The notes below the pieces were generated by a model. It searched no databases, was not told the origin of the DNA, and worked only from the letters and a program-made list of their open reading frames with translations. Shown here one piece after another: positions 42,949-53,590 of a stretch of 64,000 bases of DNA. Source of the stretch: Bacteroidota bacterium (lineage in GTDB: Bacteria > Bacteroidota > Bacteroidia > Bacteroidales > F082); the NCBI GenBank assembly GCA_020444415.1, contig JAHLLA010000006.1:1-64000 (forward strand), given 5' to 3'. A program made the position numbers and the translations under genes. Every line of letters begins with the position of its first letter. Position 1 is the stretch's first letter.

Positions 42949-44280
42949 TCAGTTGCCTCTTGTTTTACTTCTGCTACTTTTATTTCCAGAGTTTGAATAA
43001 CTCCTTGAAGCTTTTTGCTGTTCTTTACTACGGGAAGCATTAGCATAAGATCTTTGATTTGATGTAGCATTTTTGCTTTTTGATTGGTAGCTTTTTGAAT
43101 TGTCAGGCTTACTGCCATATGAACGTTGTTTTGTGTTGTTTACCTTTGGTTTAGCAGAGGGGTTACTTCTTGACTTAGAAGCCACGTTTTTTCTTTCATA
43201 TGACTTCTTAGTATAGACTGGTTTCCTGGAGTTAGAGGCTAAATCTTTATTGCTGGTTCTTGTTTTAGCTGCTCCAGATTTTACTTCTTTTTGATGGATC
43301 CTTTCAGTATAGCTTTTTCCTTTATTGTTCACAGTTTTACTGCTTCTGTAAACATCGGAAGTCGCTTTACTATTTTGAGAAACCCTCGTTTTTGGGTTTG
43401 CTCTGCTGATTTCACCTTTTTTAGAAATGTTTGTTCTTCTTTGAGCTTGTAAATTACTGTTATCAGTTCTGGAAGTGTGCTTTACAGCGCTATTTCTTTC
43501 AACAGTCTTGGTTGCTTTTTTTGTCGAAGCTCGTGAAGCAAGAGTATTATTATTTTGAGTACTTCTATTGCGCATCACGTATGATTTGCTTGGGTATTTT
43601 TTACCAAAGTCATTCCGTCTGTGTGTATTATGTAATTCTGAAGCGACATGACTTCTGCGATGGGATACGTGATGATACACATGTTGTACGTTTACATGAA
43701 CATATACATGATTTCTGTATATCGGTGTGTGATACGGGCGCCAGTAGCTGAAATAACCAGGATAATATCCCCAATAATATGGTGAACAATAAGGTCTGTA
43801 GTATGGTCGCCAGAAGAAGCTGAAAAATACAGGAATACGCACATACACAGGTTCGATGATATAATTGGGACCATACATATATACATCTCCAACTACTTGA
43901 ACATATGTTTTTCCATTGCGATCTCTTTCCACTTCAATGGTGGCCACATCTTGAAACAAATCGTCACCAAGTACAGCTTGAATAGCAATCAGATGGGTAT
44001 TCGCTTCTGAGACTTCTACGACACGCAGGTAATCTACATAACCATCCAGGTTAAGATCTAAATTAGATATTTGTAAATCAGGATCATTCAATCGTCTTTC
44101 GAAATCCTCTAAATCATTGGCATCACCAAAAATTGAGGCAACAGCTTTTAAATCTAAATTATCGCTGATATCATTGTTCATTGCTGTAACGGTTGTCACA
44201 TCTTGTGCCATAAGCCCTAGTATTCCAAAAAAGAATACGATGATTAAACTGGCCGCTTTTATTTTTTTAAGATTTTTCAT
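42949..44280 (-). CDS. Secreted protein with Tyr/Pro/His-rich middle and long basic low-complexity tail
   Basis: A 443-residue exported protein of unknown function. After the signal peptide (ending LMAQD, about residue 26) comes a folded N-terminal region with an EF-hand-like DLNLDGYVDYLRVV and a VATIEVERDRNGKTYVQVVGD segment (to about residue 140). A block rich in Tyr, Trp, Pro and His follows (FFWRPYYRPYCSPYYWGYYPGYF; HVYVHVNVQHVYHHVSHRRS), then about 230 residues of Ser, Asn, Lys and Arg repeats that should be disordered and strongly positive. Related Bacteroidota proteins share the N-terminal part and vary in the tail. The tail could bind polyanions such as DNA, RNA or LPS. Confidence 0.8.
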   Translation of the reverse strand: MKNLKKIKAASLIIVFFFGILGLMAQDVTTVTAMNNDISDNLDLKAVASIFGDANDLEDFERRLNDPDLQISNLDLNLDGYVDYLRVVEVSEANTHLIAIQAVLGDDLFQDVATIEVERDRNGKTYVQVVGDVYMYGPNYIIEPVYVRIPVFFSFFWRPYYRPYCSPYYWGYYPGYFSYWRPYHTPIYRNHVYVHVNVQHVYHHVSHRRSHVASELHNTHRRNDFGKKYPSKSYVMRNRSTQNNNTLASRASTKKATKTVERNSAVKHTSRTDNSNLQAQRRTNISKKGEISRANPKTRVSQNSKATSDVYRSSKTVNNKGKSYTERIHQKEVKSGAAKTRTSNKDLASNSRKPVYTKKSYERKNVASKSRSNPSAKPKVNNTKQRSYGSKPDNSKSYQSKSKNATSNQRSYANASRSKEQQKASRSYSNSGNKSSRSKTRGN

Positions 44281-44423
44281 GATACTTTTATTTAGTGATT
44301 CATAAATGTTTGCCGAGTCTTATTCATAAAGGCCAACGATCAAACGATTTCGCTTTGAAATCACTATAAGTTATGCATAGACTATGCCAGAATTAAAATT
44401 TGTTATCTAAAAAGTTATGCAAA

Positions 44424-44461
44424 TAAAAAAGCCACCTACATTTGAAATTCTGTAAGTGGCT
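44424..44461 (-). terminator. Terminator of tRNA-Asn
   Basis: AGCCACCTACA (44430-44440) pairs with TGTAAGTGGCT (44451-44461), one mismatch, 10-base loop, with six T residues following on the minus strand. Confidence 0.85.
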
Positions 44462-44471
44462 GATTTTCTGG

Positions 44472-44545
44472 CTCCCCCTTTAGGACTTGAACCTAAGACC
44501 CTCTGATTAACAGTCAGATGCTCTAACCAACTGAGCTAAGGAGGA
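44472..44545 (-). tRNA. tRNA-Asn (GTT)
   Basis: The minus strand folds as a 74-base tRNA: acceptor TCCTCCT with AGGGGGA, D arm TAGCTCAGTTGGTTAGAGCA, anticodon arm CTGACTGTTAATCAG with anticodon GTT, T arm TTAGGTTCAAGTCCTAA and discriminator G. The 3' CCA is encoded (44469-44471). It reads AAC and AAU codons. It is a single-gene unit with its own promoter and terminator. Confidence 0.97.
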
Positions 44546-44566
44546 GTGTGCTTTTTTAAGTGGCTG

Positions 44567-44574
44567 CAAAGATA
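44567..44574 (-). promoter_or_regulatory. Promoter (-10 TATCTTTG) of tRNA-Asn
   Basis: The minus strand reads TATCTTTG, a perfect -10 consensus, 22 bases upstream of the mature tRNA 5' end. Confidence 0.8.
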
Positions 44575-44807
44575 AATATTATTTTTAATCTCCAAATCTT
44601 TTTAAGTTTTTTATTTACCCCCAATCTTTCAGGTGTTGAAGGTAATTTAAATTCATTCAAAATTATTTTAGTCGGCATGTTTTCAGTAAGTTAATGATTT
44701 GAAGCCGGCAATACTTTTTATGATCGAAACTTCTTTGTTAAAGCAAGGGTCTTCATATGTATTAAATTTCTATTTTTATCAATTAAATCTCAATTATTAA
44801 ATAAAGC

Positions 44808-45263
44808 ATGCTGCTAAAAGGCTCTTTCGAAGATTTTTTTTATATCCTGATAGGAATTATTTGGATCGCTTTCTCCATTTACCAGGGACAAAAGAAGAGA
44901 AAGCAAAAAACGGCCTCCCAACCAACTACCGAAAAGAAAAAAAGCTTTTTCGAAACTTTACTGGATGAAGTCACAGAAAAAAACCAACAGTTTGAGGAAA
45001 CCTACGATGATAACATCGAACCTGAATTAGAAACTATTGAAGCAGTTGAAAATACGTTGGAAGAAAAGAAATTTTCTTATGATGATTACTATGAAGAACG
45101 CAACTATGAAGAAGCTGAAGATGTCCTTATAAAAAATGAACCAATAGCACAACCCATATCCACCCAGAATAAAAAAACCATTCTAAGAAAAAGCAGGAAA
45201 CCAAGATTTGACTTAAAAAAAGCAGTGATCTATTCAGAAATATTAAAGCCCAAATATTTTTAA
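44808..45263 (+). CDS. Single-pass membrane protein with acidic coil, 151 aa
   Basis: I do not recognise a named family. Residues about 8-26 form one TM helix (FEDFFYILIGIIWIAFSIYQG), immediately followed by a strongly basic stretch (KKRKQKKT) that should stay in the cytoplasm. An acidic, probably disordered or coiled region follows (about 55-110, rich in Glu and Asp). The end, RFDLKKAVIYSEILKPKYF, resembles a short C-terminal motif repeatedly seen in small Bacteroidota membrane proteins. Function unknown. It is 105 bases before the receptor gene and could be transcribed with it, though no promoter is clear. Confidence 0.75.
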   Translation: MLLKGSFEDFFYILIGIIWIAFSIYQGQKKRKQKTASQPTTEKKKSFFETLLDEVTEKNQQFEETYDDNIEPELETIEAVENTLEEKKFSYDDYYEERNYEEAEDVLIKNEPIAQPISTQNKKTILRKSRKPRFDLKKAVIYSEILKPKYF

Positions 45264-45367
45264 TAGAAAAATTGATGTTAATAAATGTTAAAAGGTAAAC
45301 TAATTATTTGTTAAATTTACCGACTCTTTTAAAAGAGCAGGAATTCAATGAACATAAAATTGCAGGT

Positions 45368-48300
45368 ATGATAAGAAATTTACTCCTCACCATTGGTTTG
45401 ATTCTATTTACCGGTGTTATGCTTTACGCACAGCAAGCTGCGTTGCAAGGAAAAGTGATTGATCAGGATACCAAGGAACCCATTCCTTTCGCCAACATTG
45501 TAGTTGAAAATAAAGGTTCGCAAGTGGGAGGTACTTCATCTGATTTTGATGGTAATTATGTGATTAAACCCTTACCGCCAGGAAAAGTGGATGTAAAAGC
45601 GACTTTTGTTGGGTACAAAACAAAAATGATACAGGGAGTTACCCTTGGAGCTGACAGAATACGTTTTTTAGATATTGAATTGGAAGCTACGGCTGAAACA
45701 CTCGAAACCGTTGAAATTGTCGATTATAAAGTTCCTCTGATCGATAAAGATCAAACAGCAAGTGGTGCCACCGTTACCGCGGAAGAAATTGCCAAAATGC
45801 CACAGAGGAATGCGAATGCCGTTGCCACAACAGTAGGCGGGGTATTTTCGCAGGATGGTGAAAGAGGTAGTGTCCGTGGTGCTCGTTCAGATGCCACAGC
45901 TACTTTTATTGACGGAATACGGGTTATTGGTACTTCAAGTGTGCCACAGTCTGCTATTGAGCAGGTAGACGTTATTCTGGGTGGTGTTCCTGCCCGTTAT
46001 GGTGATGCAACATCGGGTATTATTAATGTAACCACAAAAGGGCCTGCCCGCCAGTTTGGTGCCGGCATCGAACTTGAAACATCTCAATTCCTCGACCCAT
46101 TTGGCTATAACAGGGTTGGATTTAATTTAATGGGGCCATTAATTAAAGGAAAAAACAAGAATAATACATCATTACTCGGGTTTTTTATCGCTGGTGATAT
46201 TGATTTTCAGGAAGATGGAAACCCTTCTCCTATTGGATACGGAACAACTACTGAGGATGCCCTCAGAAACATTGAACAAAATCCGCTCAGGCCATCAGGA
46301 ACAGGATCAGGTACCTATTTAAACGGGGAATTTTTAAGAGCAGATGATTTAAGAAATGTAAAAGCTTCGCCCAACACCTCAAGGCAGAGTTATAACTTTA
46401 TTGGTAACATCAATATAAGAACTACTGAAACGATTAACCTGACCATTGGAGGAAGCTATTTCTATAACCACAGAAATTTGTATAGTTATAATGCCACCAT
46501 GGCAAACTATGATAAGAACACCGTTCAGAACAATACGAATTACAGGGGCTATATCAAATTTAGCCAACGTTTTCCAGGTTCGTCTGAAAGCACTTCAGCT
46601 TTTAAAAACTTTTACTACGCCATTCAATTTGACTATACCAAAGACAAAGGTGAATTTGGTGACCCCAACCACTGGGACAATATATTTGACTATGGGTACA
46701 TCGGAAAATTCACTACTTACAAAACACCAACCTATGAATTTGGAAGCGACACCGTAAATGGTGTATTTTATAACGATGTTTGGATATTAAATTCATGGAA
46801 TTACGATACGCTTGTAACCTGGGATCCGAGAAATACAAATCCATTGGTGGCTGAGTATACCAACAATTATTATACAGTATATGGTGGAAACCCGGAAGGA
46901 CATTACGAAAATTTCGACCAGATTATGTTGGGTGGCGGACTTGTTAACGGAAGTACACCACAGGCCATTTACGGTTTATACCAATCACCGGGTACGAACC
47001 AATCGGGTTATGGTAAATTTGACAACGACCAATATAATATTAGAGTAGACGCTTCTCTAGACATTAAAAATCATGCCCTTAAACTCGGTTTTCAATATGA
47101 GCAACGTGTGAATAGCTTTGCGAATTATGCACCAACAGGACTTTGGAGCCTGATGCGTGGTCTTACAAACTTTCATATAGAAGAATTGGATTTGGATAAC
47201 CCTGAAGTAATCAGTTATGATGGCCATGTAGATACCATCCTTTATCCGAGAAGATATGATGCCAATTCTCAAATGATATTCGATAAGAACCTCAGAATTG
47301 CTATGGGATTACCTGTTGACGGTTTGGATTATATAATTACGGATTCATATGATATTTTAAATAGTACAATTGAATATTACGATGAAAATGGTCTTATGCA
47401 TACGGCAACTGTTGATGCGGATGCACTGGGTATAGCTTTATTCTCACCGGATGAGTTGTGGAACAACGGTTCATCTTATATTAATTATTCAGGATTTGAT
47501 TATACCGGAGAAAAATTAACTGAGCAACCTGCATTTTCTGATTTCTTTACAGAAACGGATGAAAATGGTATGAACACCAGGCCCATTGGCGCATTCAGAC
47601 CCATCTATATGGCTGGTTATATCCAGGATCAGTTTGCCTTTAAGGATCTTATTTTTAATGTGGGCGTCAGGGTTGACCGCTATGATGCAAACCAGCAGGT
47701 GCTGGTTGATCCATTCGTGCTTTATCCAAGATATACGGTTTCCGAAAAAGATGCTTTACCCTTTAATTTTACAACCCCCGATAATATTGGTGGTGATTAT
47801 GTGATTTATGTTGACAATGTTGATAATCCTACTGAGGTAGTTGGATACCGTAATGAATACATTTGGTACAATGCTGAAGGAATCGAAATTCAGGATCCAA
47901 CCTTATTAGACGTGGGATCGGGTATTTCACCGGCATTAGTTGATCCTGACCAGGACAGGGTAAGTGTTGAATCGTTCAAAGATTATGACCCGCAGATCAA
48001 CGTAATGCCAAGGATTTCATTCTCATTCCCTATTTCGGATGAAGCCTTGTTTTTCGCACATTACGATGTGTTAACACAGCGGCCAACAAGTAATAGCTAT
48101 ACAAGTCCGGCCACCTGGTATTATTTTAACTTTACTGGTAACCAGATCAATAATCCTAATCTCGAACCTACAAAAACAATCGATTATGAATTAGGTTTCA
48201 CACAAAGGCTAACGGGTTCATCATCAATTACATTTACAGCCTTTTACCGCGAAATGCGGAATATGCTCCAGACCTATCGTTTCAACGGTGCCTATCCGAA

Positions 48301-49075
48301 AGATTATACGTCGTATAATAATATTGACTTTGGAACTGTAAATGGAATTACCGCAGAGTATGACTTACGAAGAACCAAGAATTTGAGGTTAAGAGCCGCC
48401 TATACATTACAATTTGCAGATGCTACAGGCGCCTCAACAACCACAGCTGCGTCATTGATCGCAGCGGGATTACCCAACCTGAGGTCTACATTCCCTATGC
48501 CATGGGATAGAAGGCACCAATTCAACATTGTAATGGATTACCGTTGGTCTTCAGGTAAGAATTATAATGGACCCAGAACCAGCCGTAAAAACGGTAAAGC
48601 ACCCATCGATTGGTTGAGTAATACCGGGTTTAACTTTACATTGATTGGGGGATCAGGAACGCCCTATACAGCTTCACGTAATGTGACATCTCCTATTTCG
48701 GCCGGTACAAACTTGCTTAAAGGAACATATAGTGGTTCCAGGTTACCCTGGCAATTCAGGTTTGATTTGAGGGTGGATAAGGATATCTATTTCAATTTAA
48801 GAAAACCCAAAGAAGGTAAAGAAGGCAAACAGGCATATTTAAATGTCTACTTCCAGATATTGAACGTGCTGAATACGAAAAATGTGGTTAATGTTTACCC
48901 ATATACAGGTAATCCTGATGATGATGGTTATTTGTCAGCGCCCGAATGGCAACGTCAAATCAACAACCAGTTAGATCCTCAATCATTCAGGGACTTGTAT
49001 AGTGTATATGTGAATAACCCTGGTAATTACAGTACGCCTCGTCAAATCCGTTTTGGTTTAATGTTCAATTTTTAG
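45368..49075 (+). CDS. TonB-dependent outer membrane receptor with CarboxypepD_reg-like N-terminus
   Basis: A 1235-residue outer membrane receptor. The signal peptide ends MLYAQ (about residue 20). Then come a CarboxypepD_reg-like domain (LQGKVIDQDTKEPIPFANIVVENKG...GNYVIKPLPPGKVDVKATFVGY, about 25-105), the plug (SGATVTAEEIAKMPQRNANAVATTVGGV; RGARSDATATFIDGIRV; VDVILGGVPARYGDATSGIINVTTK) and a large beta-barrel ending RFGLMFNF. No TonB box can be proved. It resembles non-SusC TonB receptors, so the substrate may be a peptide, metal chelate or oligosaccharide. I chose ATG 45368 (MIRNLLL) rather than TTG 45308. It heads a three-gene cluster with a large secreted protein and a PorV-like barrel. 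Confidence 0.93.
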   Translation: MIRNLLLTIGLILFTGVMLYAQQAALQGKVIDQDTKEPIPFANIVVENKGSQVGGTSSDFDGNYVIKPLPPGKVDVKATFVGYKTKMIQGVTLGADRIRFLDIELEATAETLETVEIVDYKVPLIDKDQTASGATVTAEEIAKMPQRNANAVATTVGGVFSQDGERGSVRGARSDATATFIDGIRVIGTSSVPQSAIEQVDVILGGVPARYGDATSGIINVTTKGPARQFGAGIELETSQFLDPFGYNRVGFNLMGPLIKGKNKNNTSLLGFFIAGDIDFQEDGNPSPIGYGTTTEDALRNIEQNPLRPSGTGSGTYLNGEFLRADDLRNVKASPNTSRQSYNFIGNINIRTTETINLTIGGSYFYNHRNLYSYNATMANYDKNTVQNNTNYRGYIKFSQRFPGSSESTSAFKNFYYAIQFDYTKDKGEFGDPNHWDNIFDYGYIGKFTTYKTPTYEFGSDTVNGVFYNDVWILNSWNYDTLVTWDPRNTNPLVAEYTNNYYTVYGGNPEGHYENFDQIMLGGGLVNGSTPQAIYGLYQSPGTNQSGYGKFDNDQYNIRVDASLDIKNHALKLGFQYEQRVNSFANYAPTGLWSLMRGLTNFHIEELDLDNPEVISYDGHVDTILYPRRYDANSQMIFDKNLRIAMGLPVDGLDYIITDSYDILNSTIEYYDENGLMHTATVDADALGIALFSPDELWNNGSSYINYSGFDYTGEKLTEQPAFSDFFTETDENGMNTRPIGAFRPIYMAGYIQDQFAFKDLIFNVGVRVDRYDANQQVLVDPFVLYPRYTVSEKDALPFNFTTPDNIGGDYVIYVDNVDNPTEVVGYRNEYIWYNAEGIEIQDPTLLDVGSGISPALVDPDQDRVSVESFKDYDPQINVMPRISFSFPISDEALFFAHYDVLTQRPTSNSYTSPATWYYFNFTGNQINNPNLEPTKTIDYELGFTQRLTGSSSITFTAFYREMRNMLQTYRFNGAYPKDYTSYNNIDFGTVNGITAEYDLRRTKNLRLRAAYTLQFADATGASTTTAASLIAAGLPNLRSTFPMPWDRRHQFNIVMDYRWSSGKNYNGPRTSRKNGKAPIDWLSNTGFNFTLIGGSGTPYTASRNVTSPISAGTNLLKGTYSGSRLPWQFRFDLRVDKDIYFNLRKPKEGKEGKQAYLNVYFQILNVLNTKNVVNVYPYTGNPDDDGYLSAPEWQRQINNQLDPQSFRDLYSVYVNNPGNYSTPRQIRFGLMFNF

Positions 49076-49108
49076 TAGAATTAATTAAGACAAGAAAAAA
49101 AATATATC

Positions 49109-52100
49109 ATGAATAATCTTTCTCGAACTTTAGTGATTCTTTTTATACTGGCCTTTGTGAATAGCCAGGTGTTTGCTGAAGAATACAAATATGAAAATGG
49201 TAAAAAACAAAGTTCCGGGTTGAAAGAAACAGCTGCCGGATGTGCACCAGCCTCAGCATATGATTGGCTTGACATAAATAATGTGAGGGCCAGGATCAAT
49301 ACCGGTGGTGATATGTGGTGGGATTTGCCCGGTGGAACAGGAGCAAAGTACTATGTCCCTAAGGCAGGCTCTGCTACTTCCATGTTTTCAGGAGCGTTAT
49401 GGATTGGAGGTCTGGATATCAACAACCAGCTAAAACTAGCTGCACAAAGATACCGCCAGATAGGGATAGATTATTGGACTGGCCCGTTAACAATAGATGG
49501 AACAGCAGCCATTGACGAAGCTACCTGTGCACAATATGACAGATTTGCTAAGATCACCAGGGCAGAAGTGGATGAGTTTATATCTAATACTGATCCCGAA
49601 ACAGGTTTTTTTATCCCGTCAGAGGATTATACTATTCCGCCATCCATAATGGAATGGCCTGCCCACGGGGATGTATCCAAGAACCAAAGCTATTATTTAG
49701 CTCCTTTTTTCGACAACGATGGAGACGGTGAATACGATCCTTTCGCAGGAGATTATCCATATTACGATATAGAAAATGAGCTTTGTCATACGGATATTCC
49801 GACCATGGAGGAAGAATTCCAGGGGACTATAGATGGAAGTATATTAGCAGACCAGGTCATCAAAGGCGACCAAACCCTCTGGTGGGTATTTAACGACAAA
49901 GGAAATATTCATACAGAAACGGATGGCGCTGCTATTGGCATGGAAATTAGAGCTCAGGCTTTTGCTTTTGCCACGAATGATGAGATCAACAATATGACTT
50001 TTTACAGTTATGAGATCATTAACCGTTCCACTTTTATTTTAACAGAAACCTATTTCTCACCATGGGTTGATACTGACCTCGGCTATGCCAGGGATGATTT
50101 TGTCGGATGTGATGTAGCGAGAGGCTTAGGTTACTGTTACAATGGAAGTGCCGTTGATGGGAGTGGGGAACCGGAATCGTATGGTGGCCCACAGCCACCA
50201 CCTCCAGCGATAGGTGTCGACTTCTTCCAGGGACCTTATATGGATCCAGATGGTTATGATAACCCTGGTTTTGGCGGAGCAGGAGATGGTCCACGTTTTG
50301 TTGACGATCCTTCAACACCAGATATTGATGAAAGATGCCAGATCGTAAGCAAGAATGGTGTCATCTTAAACATGCTAAATGGGGATGGAAGTACTGAACC
50401 AACAAGAGTTGTCTCAGCAGGAATCAACGGTGTTAATTTCGGAAATGGAATCAAGGACGATGAACGTTTCGGAATGCGCCGGTTTGTATATCACAACAAT
50501 AGTAACGGAAATCAAGGAGATCCTGATATTGCACCACAATACTACAATTATCTTAAAGGTATTTGGAAAGACGGAACTAAAATGTTGTACGGCGGAACTG
50601 CTTACGCCGGGGGAGCCGGTACAGTAGGTCCTGAATGTGATTTCATGTTCCCGGGCGATACAGATCCATGTAACTGGGGTACGAGAGGTGTACCACCCAA
50701 CGGCGGCTATACGCAGAATGGATTATACTGGACTGAGGAAACTGGTGATAATGGCGGGCCGAATCCACCTGAAGACAGGCGTTTTATGCAGTCGGCAGGA
50801 CCATTTACCCTGAAGCCGGGTGCCGTAAACTATATTACAGTAGGTATCCCTTGGGCACGTGCTACAGCCGGTAGTCCTTTTAGTTCTGTTGAATTATTGA
50901 GAACGGTCGACGACAAATGTCAGGCTTTATTTGATAATTGTTTTAAAGTTATTGACGGTCCTTCGGCACCGGATTTAACCATCAGGGAATTGGATAAAGA
51001 ATTAATTTTTTATATTTCCAATTCTCCATCGTCAAATAATTACCAGGAAAAATACCAGGAGTTTGATCCGAATATCGTTCAGCCCCTGCCCGGAGGAGAT
51101 GGTGAACGGAGTGACTCCATCTATCGTTTTGAAGGCTATCAGATATTCCAACTGAAAAATGATGAAGTGGGTGTAGAAAGCATTCATGATCCTGATTTGG
51201 TAAGACTCGTAGCACAATTTGATATCGATAATGGTGTAGGTAAATTGGTCAACTATTATTATGACGAATTTATTAACGGTAATGTACCTGTTGTTGAAGT
51301 GGTGGGAGGAGATGATGGTATTCAGCATTCCTTTGTTTTAACGCAGGATGCTTTTGCCACAGGTGATGTCAGGCTTATTAACAATAAAACGTATTATTAC
51401 ATGGCCCTGGCATATGCTTATAACGAATATTTGCCATTTAACCCTGGACCAGACAATTATTTAGGCCAAAAAAGACCTTATTTATCGGGTAGAAAAAATA
51501 TACAAACCTATAGTGCTATGCCGCATTATACCATCAATGGCACGGTAATTAGTGGCAACTATGGCGAAAGCCCTGAAATAACCAGGATAGCCGGTAACGG
51601 AAACGGTGGTCTGTTTCTGGATATGAAGGATGAAACCATTGAAGAAATACTTGCTAAACCTCCCGCCGGGCCTGATAATATCTTCGGCTCACCGGATTAT
51701 CCAATTGCTTACAATCCTGTTTATAAAGAAAATGCGGGACCCTTAAATGTGAAAGTGATTGATCCGTTGAATGTGGTTAGTACAACCTACACCTGGTGGA
51801 TGGATACACTTGAGCATGTTTTGATTCCCAATATTACCAATGATGGTGCTATACAGGGAGATACTGCAAGCAAGTATGTCGGTAAATGGTACCTGCTGGA
51901 TCATACAACGGGTTTCCGATTTGAAACAGACACAACTATTATTGTTGAAGATGAAGTGCTGTTTCCTGAATTAGGAATATCAATTATTGCAAAACAACCT
52001 TATTATCCGGGGCCAATCCCGATTGGAACGGTAGAGGTAGATAATAGTATTAAAACAGCCAGGGAAGTATTGGCTGAAAACAATGGCTTAATTACGGCTT

Positions 52101-53542
52101 CTATTGAATATGCAGATAGTTCACAGCGTTGGCTGAGTGGAGTGTTTGATGAGGACATTCCTGGTTATCCGCTTGATTGGATTCGTTCAGGTACCTATGA
52201 AGATGGTGACAATCCATCACAAAACGACTGGCAAATGGGTACATCTCCTGATAACCCGTGGGATCCAGATGAGGCCTATGAAAAAATTCTCAATGGTACC
52301 TGGACACCTTATTCATTGGCAGCCAGTGGAAATAATTTCTTTGCAGGAGATCCTTTCCAAAGTTTCGTTGGGCCGGCGTATTCTAAAGATTCAAGAACGA
52401 ATTCGCCATTTGATGAAGTATCAAGCGTTGATATCGTCTTTACACCTGATAGATCAAAATGGACGAGGGCTGTTGTACTCGAAATGAGCTATGATTCCGT
52501 GCTAGCACAAGGAAGAGCCAAGAGGTTCCAGTTGCGGCGATCACCTTCAATTGATAAAGACGGAAATTTTGCTACAATAGGTGAAGAGCCTAGTGAAAAC
52601 GAAGAAGCAGCCAATTATATCAGCTCACATGGAATGGGTTGGTTTCCGGGCTACGCGATCAATGTTGAAACAGGAGAAAGATTAAATATCATGTATGGTG
52701 AGGATTCATACCTCGTAGCCGAAAACGGCAGGGATATGCAGTTCAATCCACCTCCCAAGAACCTGGAACTAGATCAGCAATATCAGGATCCGAATATCAT
52801 TAAAGACACTGTTTCATTTACTCCGGTGTTAGGTGGGAAACATTATGTATACATTATGAAAACTTCCATCGTAGATTTAGATATTCTGCCTGGCGAACCC
52901 CTATGGAATTTTCCCGCTTATGATGCAGGAAGAAACAACGTAACCCTTTTGGATTCTATTTTTGATCCTATATTTCCCTGGTTGCCCAGTTACTTTTTTC
53001 AAAATATAATGTATGTGGGTATTCCCATGGGTGTTAAAGGACAGGAGTGGCTCTCAAACGAAGCAAAGATACGGATCAGGGTAAGCAAACCTTATGCGCG
53101 TGGTTACGGATTGAAGGCGCTGGATACAGTATACCCGGGTATGGATGTGAACAACTATTACCCTATGTACCAGTTTTCGATGGAAGGGCTCTCAACACAG
53201 TATAACGATCCACAGAAACTGGAATCCGATTTGGACGATATCAACATCGTACCCAATCCATATTATGCCTATTCATCATATGAAAATAACCCGTTGGATA
53301 ACAGGGTCAAGATTACAAACCTGCCCGAAAAATGTACGGTTACCATTTATAATGTGAGTGGAACAAAGATCAGACAGTTTAAAAAAGACACACCTGAGAC
53401 AACTATTGAGTGGGATTTGACAAACTTTGCCTCAGTTCCTATTTCAGGCGGTGTATATTACATTCATACTAAATCGGAACAAGGGGAGCGGGTATTAAAA
53501 TGGTTCTGTATTATGAGGGTACCTGACTTAAATACATTCTAA
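49109..53542 (+). CDS. Large secreted surface protein, 1477 aa, variant C-terminal sorting-like domain
   Basis: The signal peptide ends QVFAE (about residue 24). The mature protein is rich in Gly, Asp, Asn, Pro and aromatics, and looks extracellular. A calcium-loop-like DNDGDGEYDPFAGDYP lies near residue 200. No catalytic domain is recognisable. The last 100 residues look like a type IX sorting domain of the FlgD-like fold (INIVPNPYYAYSSYE; RVKITNLPEKCTVTIYNVSGTKIRQF; GGVYYIHTKS), but the terminus is GERVLKWFCIMRVPDLNTF rather than the usual VxKLVK-type ending. The gene follows the TonB receptor by 33 bases and precedes the PorV-like gene. I infer a surface protein working with the receptor. 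Confidence 0.85.
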   Translation: MNNLSRTLVILFILAFVNSQVFAEEYKYENGKKQSSGLKETAAGCAPASAYDWLDINNVRARINTGGDMWWDLPGGTGAKYYVPKAGSATSMFSGALWIGGLDINNQLKLAAQRYRQIGIDYWTGPLTIDGTAAIDEATCAQYDRFAKITRAEVDEFISNTDPETGFFIPSEDYTIPPSIMEWPAHGDVSKNQSYYLAPFFDNDGDGEYDPFAGDYPYYDIENELCHTDIPTMEEEFQGTIDGSILADQVIKGDQTLWWVFNDKGNIHTETDGAAIGMEIRAQAFAFATNDEINNMTFYSYEIINRSTFILTETYFSPWVDTDLGYARDDFVGCDVARGLGYCYNGSAVDGSGEPESYGGPQPPPPAIGVDFFQGPYMDPDGYDNPGFGGAGDGPRFVDDPSTPDIDERCQIVSKNGVILNMLNGDGSTEPTRVVSAGINGVNFGNGIKDDERFGMRRFVYHNNSNGNQGDPDIAPQYYNYLKGIWKDGTKMLYGGTAYAGGAGTVGPECDFMFPGDTDPCNWGTRGVPPNGGYTQNGLYWTEETGDNGGPNPPEDRRFMQSAGPFTLKPGAVNYITVGIPWARATAGSPFSSVELLRTVDDKCQALFDNCFKVIDGPSAPDLTIRELDKELIFYISNSPSSNNYQEKYQEFDPNIVQPLPGGDGERSDSIYRFEGYQIFQLKNDEVGVESIHDPDLVRLVAQFDIDNGVGKLVNYYYDEFINGNVPVVEVVGGDDGIQHSFVLTQDAFATGDVRLINNKTYYYMALAYAYNEYLPFNPGPDNYLGQKRPYLSGRKNIQTYSAMPHYTINGTVISGNYGESPEITRIAGNGNGGLFLDMKDETIEEILAKPPAGPDNIFGSPDYPIAYNPVYKENAGPLNVKVIDPLNVVSTTYTWWMDTLEHVLIPNITNDGAIQGDTASKYVGKWYLLDHTTGFRFETDTTIIVEDEVLFPELGISIIAKQPYYPGPIPIGTVEVDNSIKTAREVLAENNGLITASIEYADSSQRWLSGVFDEDIPGYPLDWIRSGTYEDGDNPSQNDWQMGTSPDNPWDPDEAYEKILNGTWTPYSLAASGNNFFAGDPFQSFVGPAYSKDSRTNSPFDEVSSVDIVFTPDRSKWTRAVVLEMSYDSVLAQGRAKRFQLRRSPSIDKDGNFATIGEEPSENEEAANYISSHGMGWFPGYAINVETGERLNIMYGEDSYLVAENGRDMQFNPPPKNLELDQQYQDPNIIKDTVSFTPVLGGKHYVYIMKTSIVDLDILPGEPLWNFPAYDAGRNNVTLLDSIFDPIFPWLPSYFFQNIMYVGIPMGVKGQEWLSNEAKIRIRVSKPYARGYGLKALDTVYPGMDVNNYYPMYQFSMEGLSTQYNDPQKLESDLDDINIVPNPYYAYSSYENNPLDNRVKITNLPEKCTVTIYNVSGTKIRQFKKDTPETTIEWDLTNFASVPISGGVYYIHTKSEQGERVLKWFCIMRVPDLNTF

Positions 53543-53590
53543 CCAATAAAAATGACAAATAAGAAAATAAGAAATAAACCATATTTGATC

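Noticed and set aside
43431-43751. 106-residue plus-strand frame within the basic-tail gene
   Set aside because: Antisense of a low-complexity region; such frames are expected by chance there.
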